Shown: one piece after another, positions 25,179 through 31,737 of the stretch
Numbering within the stretch: the first letter of the stretch is position 1
How the letters are laid out: each line of letters begins with the position of its first letter
NCBI GenBank assembly: GCA_021737695.1
Contig: JAIPDL010000040.1
Span: forward strand, 1 to 33,148
Direction of reading: 5' to 3'
Source of the DNA: Desulfotignum sp.
GTDB taxonomy: Bacteria > Desulfobacterota > Desulfobacteria > Desulfobacterales > Desulfobacteraceae
DNA length: 33,148 bases
Notes under the pieces: generated by a model
What the model was told of the DNA's origin: nothing
Seen by the model: only the letters and a program-made list of their open reading frames with translations
The model's database searches: none
Made by a program: the position numbers and the translations under genes

Positions 25179-27089
25179 CTATAAAACAATGTCATCCAGG
25201 ATCCGTGCCTTGATATGCTGCTGCACCGGGGTGACAAAATCAGCCGGAGACAGCCCCAGCTTCACCTTGCCGTCCAGGGTCCGGACCGACAGAGTTCCGG
25301 TGTCCTTTTCCTTTTCCCCGATGGTGAGAATCAAGGGCACGTAATTGATCTGGGCTTCCCGGATTTTCTTTTTCAATGTTTCATTGCGATGATCCACCTC
25401 GCACCGGATTCCGGCGGCTTCCAGGTCTGTTTTTACCTGGTCGGCATGATCGGCCAGGTCCTGGGTGATGGGCAGGATCACGGCCTGGACCGGGGCCAGC
25501 CACAAGGGAAACCGGCCGGCAAAATGCTCCACCAGAATGCCGAAGAACCGCTCCATGGAGCCGTAGATCACCCGGTGGATCATGATGGGCCGATGTTTGT
25601 CGTTGTCCTGGCCCTTGTATGTGAGATCGAACCGTTCCGGCAACGCCATATCCAGCTGCACGGTGCCGCACTGCCAGGTACGTCCCAGGGCATCCTTGAT
25701 GTGGATATCGATCTTGGGGCCGTAAAATGCGCCGTCTCCCTCATTGATGAAATATTCCTGGCCGTAGTGTTTCAACGCTTTTTCCAGGCCGGAGGTGGCT
25801 TGTTCCCACTGGGCATCCGTGCCGATGGATTTTTCCGGCCGGGTGGACAGCTCCAGGTGAAAGGTCAGGCCGAATTTTTTGTAGATCTGTTCCGCCAGGC
25901 GCAGGACTCCCAATACCTCGGCTTCGATCTGTTCCGGTGTCATGAAGATATGGGCGTCATCCTGGTGAAATGACCGGACCCGGAACAGTCCGGACAGGGC
26001 CCCGGACAGCTCATGGCGGTGCACCAGACCCACTTCTCCGGCCCGCAGGGGCAGGTCCCGGTAGGAATAGGACCGGGTCTTGTACAGGAGCATGCCCCCG
26101 GGGCAGTTCATGGGTTTGATGGCATATTCCTCGTCATCGATTACACATGTGTACATGTTTTCCCGGTAGTTGTCCCAGTGCCCGCTTTTTTCCCACAGTT
26201 TGCGGTTGAGCAGGACCGGGGTCTTGGTTTCCACATACCCGGCAGCCCGGTGGGCTTCCCGCCAGTAATCCAGCAGGGCGTTCCACATGTCCATGCCTTT
26301 GGCGTGAAAAAAGGCCATGCCAGGCGCTTCATCGTGAAACGAGAACAGATCCAGCCGGGTGCCTACTTTGCGGTGGTCCCGTTTTTTGGCTTCTTCAATG
26401 AGGTGCAGGTGCTGGTTGAGCTTTTTTTTGTCAAAAAACGCGGTGCCGTAAAGGCGTTGGAGCTGTTCTCTGGACTGGTCCGCCCGCCAGTAGGCCCCGG
26501 AGATTTTCATGAGCTTGATGCCCTTGATCATCCCGGTGTGGGGAATGTGTGGGCCCCGGCACAGGTCAATAAACTGACCGTTTTTATAAAGGGATATTTC
26601 CTGGTCGAAAAGTTCATGGATCAGTTCCAGCTTAAACTGATTGTCCTTGAAAATTTCCAGGGCCTGGTCTTTTGTCACCACCTGCCGGTCAAACGTGGCT
26701 TTGGCCTTGATGATTTTTTGGATTTCAGCTTCGATTTTTCCTAAGTCATCTTCGGAAATGGGTGGCATGTCAATATCATAGTAAAAACCGTCTTCCACCA
26801 CCGGGCCGATGGTGAGTTTTGCCTCCGGATACAGGTTCAGGACCGCTTCAGCCATGACATGGGCCGCAGAATGGCGCAGCACTTCCAGGGCTTGGTCATC
26901 GTTAACGGTGATAAATTCAATGGTGGTGTCGGTTTGAATGGACCGGCTCAGGTCCAGAAGCCGGTCATCGATTTTCATGGCCACGCAGTTTCTGGCAAAT
27001 CCCTGGGAAATGCTTTGGGCCACATCCATGCCCGTGGGAAAATTGTCAAACTGCTTTATACTCTTATCTGGAAATGTTATGGTAATCAT
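25179..27089 (-). CDS. thrS: Threonine--tRNA ligase
   Basis: A complete 636-residue class II synthetase. The N-terminal TGS domain (MITITFPDKSIKQF) is followed by the editing domain (about 70-225) with HSAAHVMAEAV, a HxxxH-type metal site. The catalytic core has the zinc ligands C329 (KPMNCPGG), H380 (QDDAHIF) and H505 (IMIHRVIYGS), motif 2 in FRVRSFHQDDAH and motif 3 in RVIYGSMERFFG. A C-terminal anticodon-binding domain follows. It charges tRNA-Thr. It is divergent from rnd across an 83-base AT-rich gap that must hold both promoters. No T-box or leader structure is evident there. The final bases may overlap alr. Confidence 0.96.
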   Translation of the reverse strand: MITITFPDKSIKQFDNFPTGMDVAQSISQGFARNCVAMKIDDRLLDLSRSIQTDTTIEFITVNDDQALEVLRHSAAHVMAEAVLNLYPEAKLTIGPVVEDGFYYDIDMPPISEDDLGKIEAEIQKIIKAKATFDRQVVTKDQALEIFKDNQFKLELIHELFDQEISLYKNGQFIDLCRGPHIPHTGMIKGIKLMKISGAYWRADQSREQLQRLYGTAFFDKKKLNQHLHLIEEAKKRDHRKVGTRLDLFSFHDEAPGMAFFHAKGMDMWNALLDYWREAHRAAGYVETKTPVLLNRKLWEKSGHWDNYRENMYTCVIDDEEYAIKPMNCPGGMLLYKTRSYSYRDLPLRAGEVGLVHRHELSGALSGLFRVRSFHQDDAHIFMTPEQIEAEVLGVLRLAEQIYKKFGLTFHLELSTRPEKSIGTDAQWEQATSGLEKALKHYGQEYFINEGDGAFYGPKIDIHIKDALGRTWQCGTVQLDMALPERFDLTYKGQDNDKHRPIMIHRVIYGSMERFFGILVEHFAGRFPLWLAPVQAVILPITQDLADHADQVKTDLEAAGIRCEVDHRNETLKKKIREAQINYVPLILTIGEKEKDTGTLSVRTLDGKVKLGLSPADFVTPVQQHIKARILDDIVL

Positions 27090-27172
27090 CTTGATTTTCC
27101 ATTGTATTTAAAAGGTTTTAGATATAAAAATAAAGATTTTAAATAAAGTACTCCCAACAATCAAGGGAAAAG

Positions 27173-28294
27173 ATGCTGCAATTTACCTTTATCGAGTCTG
27201 ACGCGGACCTGGCGGTCGCCTGCGCCCAAATGTCTAAATATCCCATTATCGGGGTGGATCTGGAAGCGGATTCCATGCATTGCTTTAAGGAAAAAATCTG
27301 CCTGATCCAGATCGCAACAAATGATGAGGCGTTTCTGGTGGATCCGTTTACCATTGGCAACTTTTCTGCTTTTGTGGATGTTCTGGAAAATCCGGATATC
27401 ATCAAGGTGTTTCATGGGGCGGATTTTGATGTCCGAAGCCTGGACCGGGAAATGGGCGCCCGGATAAACAACCTGTTTGACACGGAGATCGCCTGCCGGT
27501 TTCTCAATGTCCGGGAGCGGGGCCTGGCCGCTCTGCTCAAAGATCATTTTGATGTGCATGTGGACAAGAAATTTCAGAAGCAGGACTGGTCGAAACGCCC
27601 GTTGAAATCAGATATGGTGGCTTATTCCGTGGGGGATGTGGCCTATCTCATCGCCCTGCACGGCATACTGGTGAAGCGCCTGGCAGCCATTGGCCGCCTG
27701 CACTGGGCCAAAGAAGAGTTCGAGGCCCAGGCACGAGTGCGGTATGAGAACAACCATGCCCCGCCGTTTTTCAGAAAAATCAAAGGCGCAGGCAAACTGG
27801 ACAACCGCAGTCTGGCCGTCCTGGAAAATTTGTTGACCCTGCGCATGGATTTGGCGGAAAAAAAAGATGTGCCCTTGTTCAAGATCATGTCCAACCAGTC
27901 GCTGCTGACCATGGCCACGGGACGACCCAGATCCCTGGATGAGATAAAGGAAAATAAAATGCTGAGCCCGCGCCAGGTGCAGATGTTCGGGCATTTGTGC
28001 CGGCAGGCCATAGACACGGCCATGGCCTTGCCCCACAAAGACCTGCCCGCGTATCCCAAAACGAGGATGCCCCGGAAAACTCCGGAAGTCAATGCGCGTA
28101 TCGCGGCATTGAAAAAAATGCGGGAAAAGAAAAGCGAATCCCTGGGCATGGAGTCGGGATTTTTGATCAATAATGCCACCATAACGGCCCTGGCCCAGGA
28201 AAAACCGGCCACCCATTCGGATCTGGATGCCATGGGCATGCTGCGCAACTGGCAGAAAGAGGTCCTGGGGGATACGATTCTTAAGACGCTGTAA
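27173..28294 (+). CDS. rnd: Ribonuclease D (3'-5' exoribonuclease with HRDC domain)
   Basis: This 373-residue protein has the DEDDy exonuclease core: D29 and E31 in IGVDLEADSMHCF, D94 in HGADFDVRSL, and Y151 and D155 in YSVGDVAYL. An HRDC domain follows (about 205-290, NRSLAVLENLLTLRMDLAEK), then a basic C-terminal extension. RNase D trims the 3' ends of tRNAs and other small RNAs. AAGGGAAAAG precedes the ATG. It is divergent to thrS. It runs toward the inverted repeat at 28303-28364 and dapF beyond, so the repeat may cap its transcript. Confidence 0.93.
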   Translation: MLQFTFIESDADLAVACAQMSKYPIIGVDLEADSMHCFKEKICLIQIATNDEAFLVDPFTIGNFSAFVDVLENPDIIKVFHGADFDVRSLDREMGARINNLFDTEIACRFLNVRERGLAALLKDHFDVHVDKKFQKQDWSKRPLKSDMVAYSVGDVAYLIALHGILVKRLAAIGRLHWAKEEFEAQARVRYENNHAPPFFRKIKGAGKLDNRSLAVLENLLTLRMDLAEKKDVPLFKIMSNQSLLTMATGRPRSLDEIKENKMLSPRQVQMFGHLCRQAIDTAMALPHKDLPAYPKTRMPRKTPEVNARIAALKKMREKKSESLGMESGFLINNATITALAQEKPATHSDLDAMGMLRNWQKEVLGDTILKTL

Positions 28295-28302
28295 ATTAAA
28301 CG

Positions 28303-28364
28303 GGGTCAGGCCTGCGTTATTGTAGTTATTGGTCCCGATAACTACAATAACAAAGGCCTGACCC
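28303..28364. repeat. Long inverted repeat, REP-like
   Basis: Two 27-base arms (28303-28329 and 28338-28364) with two mismatches flank an 8-base loop TGGTCCCG. The outer ends read GGGTCAGGCCT and AGGCCTGACCC, and the inner arms are AT-rich (TTATTGTAGTTAT). Similar GGGGTCAGGC-type palindromes are, to my recollection, common intergenic repeats in deltaproteobacteria linked to REP-associated tyrosine transposases. The unit sits 8 bases after rnd and 18 bases before dapF, so it could end rnd transcription and influence dapF translation. Confidence 0.75.
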
Positions 28365-28382
28365 TTCCCATTGGGAGGGGAG

Positions 28383-29276
28383 ATGACTCAGATCGATTTT
28401 TCAAAAATGGAAGGGATCGGCAATGATTTTATCGTTATGGATGACCGGGACGGGTCCATTGAAACCGCCATGCCGTATCCGCAGCTGGCGGAAAAACTGT
28501 GTGACCGGCATTTCGGCATCGGTGCGGACGGCATCATCCTTGTGAAGGATTCAAAGGATGAGGATCATGATATCCGGTTTTTGATCTATAATTCGGACGG
28601 CTCCCGGGCTGATATGTGCGGCAACGGCATGCGATGTTTTGCCAAATACCTGTATGAAAAAAAAATAATTGATAAAGAACAGATCCGGGTGCAGACCGAT
28701 GCCGGCACGGTCGTCCCGGAGGTGGTGGCGGATGCATCCGGCCGGGTGACCTCGGTGAAGGTGGATATGGGGCCGCCGGTCATGTCCTGCCGCCAGGTGC
28801 CGTTTGTTTGTGACAAAGATACCGCCGTTGAAGCGCCTGTTGACATGGCAGATGGCTCCACGGTCACCGTGACCGCCGTGGGTATGGGCAATCCCCATGC
28901 CGTGGTGTTTGTAAAGGATCTGTCTGAAGTGGATGTGGCGGCCCGGGGACGGGCCCTTGAGATCCACCCCCGGTTTCCGGAAAAAACCAATGTGGAGTTT
29001 ATCCAGGTGATGGATGACCAGACTTTGAAAATGAAGGTATGGGAACGGGGGGCCGGCATGACTCTGGCCTGCGGTACCGGTGCCTGTGCGGCCCTGACCG
29101 CGGCCCATATCACCGGCCGAACCGGCCACCGTGCCACTGTGGTGCTCGACGGCGGAGACCTGTCCATTTTCTGGGATAAGTCAACCAACCATTTGATCAA
29201 GACCGGTCCGGCCCGGCTGGTGTTTGAGGGCGTTATCCGTGTCAGTGCCGCGAACGGAGCTGACACGGAATTTTGA
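28383..29276 (+). CDS. dapF: Diaminopimelate epimerase
   Basis: From ATG at 28383 this is a 297-residue two-lobed epimerase. It converts LL- to meso-diaminopimelate for lysine and peptidoglycan. The catalytic cysteine pair is C79 (SRADMCGNGMRC) and C230 (LACGTGACAAL). KMEGIGNDFIVMD, NSDGSRADM and GMGNPHAVVFV are standard segments. A TTG at 28371 is in frame, but GGGAGGGGAG directly before the ATG supports 28383. It lies just behind the inverted repeat and is convergent with the DUF3373 gene 15 bases beyond. No terminator is seen between the two convergent ends. Confidence 0.95.
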   Translation: MTQIDFSKMEGIGNDFIVMDDRDGSIETAMPYPQLAEKLCDRHFGIGADGIILVKDSKDEDHDIRFLIYNSDGSRADMCGNGMRCFAKYLYEKKIIDKEQIRVQTDAGTVVPEVVADASGRVTSVKVDMGPPVMSCRQVPFVCDKDTAVEAPVDMADGSTVTVTAVGMGNPHAVVFVKDLSEVDVAARGRALEIHPRFPEKTNVEFIQVMDDQTLKMKVWERGAGMTLACGTGACAALTAAHITGRTGHRATVVLDGGDLSIFWDKSTNHLIKTGPARLVFEGVIRVSAANGADTEF

Positions 29277-29291
29277 ACGCCTTTAATTTAT

Positions 29292-30989
29292 TTAAAATCT
29301 GACAGTGGCGGAAATGTAACCGTCCCATACTTTGTCAGCGACAGGAAATAATGCATTCAGGGCGTTTAGCTCGGATATTTCTTCAGGTGCCCCCAGCGGA
29401 TTGCCGCTGCCTGTATATTTATAGTCATAGTATCTGGTACCCAGTTTGACAAAAAAGTTTTGTCCGAAAATCGGCTGAATATAATATCCCTCATACACAC
29501 TGCCTCGGGTGGCCAGTTTGCTTCCAACCAGCGAGTCTTCAGCACCGGTGAAGTTAAACCAGTATTTGGATCCCCAGTTGTATTCAAGACCCAGTCGGCC
29601 GTTAAACGGCATGGGAAAAATGGCACCCGCATAAAGACTGTAACCATCATGGTCTTCCAGATTTCCGTTGGAGCTGAGAAGCCCCTGACCCATGATTTCA
29701 TAAAATGGATTGGCAGAGACCTGTGATGGAGACGTGTGACTCCAGGAAAGGGCCAGGAACAGGTCGATGTCTTTTTCAAATGTTTCGTATAAGTTTTTTC
29801 TTAACAGCAGGGATGCCGCATCCCAGTCCCCGATATCCGTGCTGGGCTGCATGCGGCTGATGTATCCGCCGGTGTTTTGTTCAAACGTATACAAGCCGGT
29901 TGCCGGATCTTTTGCAACGGTAAACGGCATGACCGTCAGCCCGGTGAATCCGTCAGTAATATCCCAGGCATGGGCGTAGTTGAGCACTGCGCTGGTGGAA
30001 TCGTCATCAAACAAGGTGGCGATAAAGCCGAACATATGGACGTCGTCAACATCCGGCTGACTTGCCTCCAGAGAATAGGAATTGCCCCAGTCTCCTTCAA
30101 ATCCGACGCCATAACAGAATTTCAGTGCCGCACCATAGATGCCGGTGACCTCTTCAAGGCCGAAGTTCAGTGATGCACCGTCAAACTGCCAGTTGATGAT
30201 GGTGCCCAAAGGGGATCCGGCTTCCAGACTGTAGTTGGCGTACTCCAAAGGCGGTCCATAGGTGGATGGCCGTCGTCCCAGTGAGAAACTGATGGGGATG
30301 TTGTCCCAGTAATTGTTGTAAACAAAATAAGCCCGTTCCAGACGCAAAGTATCCCCGTGAGGCAGGGAGGATGTGTTACCGTCCATAGTGATATCCCCAA
30401 GATTGCCCTGGTTGAACTTCACCCCGGAGGAATCGCCAAACACTTTATAAGCCGCCATTCTGCCGGAAAAACTCAACTGATCGTTCACTTTAGCATGCAT
30501 GTTCATATGAAATTTATTGGTGAAGATCACATCATTGTCTGCATCAAATTCATCAGTGGGTGGAATCATGCCGGCCATGGCCATATTCTGGATGCGTTGC
30601 TGAATCTGCGATAAACTGGCATTGTTGAATCCCCCGGAGGTATACGGGGTGAAGAACCCATTCACCAGAGCAGCCGGTGCCGCCTGCATGTCCGAATAAT
30701 GCAGGGTATCGGCCCGGGATCGCAGTTCGACGCCCAAAGACAGCTTGTCCGTGGCCGTGTGAAGTTCCGCCTTGTCCATTCGGTCGTTGAGATATTCGAC
30801 CTCTTCAATTTCTTCAGCGTTCTTTTTTTCTATCTCTATGATTTTCTCCTGAAGTTTTTGAATATTTTGATTCATGGTTTCCAGCTGTTCTTTGAGCATC
30901 TTTACTTCATCAGACGCATAAACACCGGGCACGGAAAATCCTGCCATAAAAACAAGTACAAATAAAACCGCCAATCCTTTTTTCATCAT
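29292..30989 (-). CDS. DUF3373 family outer-membrane protein
   Basis: About 565 residues from ATG 30989 (GGAGAG just upstream; ATG 30986 is equally possible). A signal peptide (MMKKGLAVLFVLVFMAGFSV) ends near VYA. A coiled-coil segment (about 23-65, KMLKEQLETMNQNIQKLQEK) is followed by a long beta-rich region with many aromatic-alternating strands, and the last residue is Phe in ISATVRF, as in outer-membrane barrels. SFSLGRRPSTYGPPLEY is characteristic of DUF3373. The family occurs in delta- and epsilonproteobacteria, probably as a porin; function is not established. It follows the cytochrome-like gene by 23 bases, so the pair is an operon. Confidence 0.88.
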   Translation of the reverse strand: MMKKGLAVLFVLVFMAGFSVPGVYASDEVKMLKEQLETMNQNIQKLQEKIIEIEKKNAEEIEEVEYLNDRMDKAELHTATDKLSLGVELRSRADTLHYSDMQAAPAALVNGFFTPYTSGGFNNASLSQIQQRIQNMAMAGMIPPTDEFDADNDVIFTNKFHMNMHAKVNDQLSFSGRMAAYKVFGDSSGVKFNQGNLGDITMDGNTSSLPHGDTLRLERAYFVYNNYWDNIPISFSLGRRPSTYGPPLEYANYSLEAGSPLGTIINWQFDGASLNFGLEEVTGIYGAALKFCYGVGFEGDWGNSYSLEASQPDVDDVHMFGFIATLFDDDSTSAVLNYAHAWDITDGFTGLTVMPFTVAKDPATGLYTFEQNTGGYISRMQPSTDIGDWDAASLLLRKNLYETFEKDIDLFLALSWSHTSPSQVSANPFYEIMGQGLLSSNGNLEDHDGYSLYAGAIFPMPFNGRLGLEYNWGSKYWFNFTGAEDSLVGSKLATRGSVYEGYYIQPIFGQNFFVKLGTRYYDYKYTGSGNPLGAPEEISELNALNALFPVADKVWDGYISATVRF

Positions 30990-31012
30990 GTCTCTCCAGT
31001 TCGCTTCCGAAT

Positions 31013-31357
31013 TTATTTGCATTTCGCCGGTGTGGGAGAATCGGCGGCATGCTTGTACAGATAGGCATATATATCTGCAATATCTTCTTCAGACAGCTGT
31101 GACCATTCCTGTTTACACTGAAACTCCTCAAAGTCTTTTTTTTCAAACAGCCGTTTCCACTGGGCCATGGTTTTGCTGTCTGGACTTAAGGGCGGAATGG
31201 ATGAATCTACTTCACCCCTCTGGGCACAGGCTTTATAAACCTTCTTGTAAGTATATTTGCCTTTTCTATCATTTCCGTCCGGTTCATTTGCCATACCGAT
31301 ACCGGCTGTTGAAACGATCAAGAGCAGTGACAGCATGAAAAAAATTGACTTGCGCAT
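31013..31357 (-). CDS. Small secreted cytochrome-c-like protein lacking the haem motif
   Basis: A 114-residue protein with a signal peptide (MRKSIFFMLSLLLIVSTAGI, likely cut after GMA near residue 23). The mature part resembles a class I cytochrome c: an N-terminal GKYTYKKVYKAC helix and a C-terminal SEEDIADIYAYLYKHA helix. In place of CxxCH it has Y41-K-A-C44-A45, so haem c attachment is not expected. C81 and C113 remain. The ending SPTPAKCK is, in my memory, shared with haem-bearing relatives next to DUF3373 genes. AAGGAG lies 6 bases before the ATG. It is the first gene of the pair with the outer-membrane protein. Confidence 0.78.
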   Translation of the reverse strand: MRKSIFFMLSLLLIVSTAGIGMANEPDGNDRKGKYTYKKVYKACAQRGEVDSSIPPLSPDSKTMAQWKRLFEKKDFEEFQCKQEWSQLSEEDIADIYAYLYKHAADSPTPAKCK

Positions 31358-31387
31358 GGGTTTCTCCTTTTAATTGACTGTTGTTGT

Positions 31388-31393
31388 ATTATA
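31388..31393 (-). promoter_or_regulatory. Candidate -10 box of the cytochrome-like/DUF3373 operon
   Basis: TATAAT on the minus strand lies 30 bases before the ATG at 31357. A TTGGCA is present 14 bases upstream, which is too close for an ideal -35, so the promoter may need an activator. Confidence 0.35.
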
Positions 31394-31518
31394 AATACAC
31401 GGTGGTGTGCCAATGGAGATCATTGCAACCATCATGCCATTTTCTCTGCATGAGAAATCTTTGTTGAGAATATGGATAATATTGTTGTTTCAGCATGTTA
31501 GAATGGCTTGTGGCCAGG

Positions 31519-31576
31519 ACGGATACGGGGTGATAGTTATCCGTATGTTAAGGTTTTGTTAATAGAAGGTATTAAC
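31519..31576. promoter_or_regulatory. Two adjacent inverted repeats, possible operators
   Basis: ACGGATA (31519-31525) and TATCCGT (31538-31544) form a perfect 7-base dyad with a 12-base centre. GTTAATA-GAAGG-TATTAAC (31558-31576) is a second perfect 7-base dyad. Both lie mid-way between the divergent promoters, as expected for regulator sites, though hairpins in a long leader are also possible. Confidence 0.35.
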
Positions 31577-31671
31577 AGATTAGCACTGTTCAGGTAAATC
31601 AGGATGATCTGAAAATTATGACAGAGGCACTCACCATGAATGCGGTTGTCTAACTGTTTTTTATCAATTAA

Positions 31672-31677
31672 TATAAT
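31672..31677 (+). promoter_or_regulatory. Candidate -10 box for the kinase-M23 gene
   Basis: TATAAT, 60 bases before the ATG at 31738. TTGTCT at 31646-31651 matches the -35 consensus at four of six positions but is 20 bases away, so the promoter is weakly supported. Confidence 0.35.
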
Positions 31678-31737
31678 ATGGCATTCGCCTCCATTGGGGC
31701 GGTACTGATCATTTATAAAACAGACAAGAAAGGACAT

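Larger units (their letters stand above)
31358..31737. other. Divergent intergenic region
   Basis: These 380 bases separate the minus-strand cytochrome-like operon from the plus-strand kinase-M23 gene. They hold candidate -10 boxes for both directions, a TTTCTC-TGCAT-GAGAAA dyad (31441-31457), and two further dyads at 31519-31576. I see no gene or RNA that can be named. Confidence 0.5.

Noticed and set aside
25215..26744. Two long plus-strand frames opposite thrS
   Set aside because: They mirror the conserved synthetase gene and carry no motif or ribosome-binding signal.
31393..31417. Sigma-54 promoter (TTGGCAC ...) before the cytochrome-like gene
   Set aside because: The TTGGCAC half is present, but the GC of the -12 element is not at the required spacing.
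31537..31737. 66-residue minus-strand frame in the divergent gap
   Set aside because: No ribosome-binding site, no motif, and it overlaps the promoter and dyad region.
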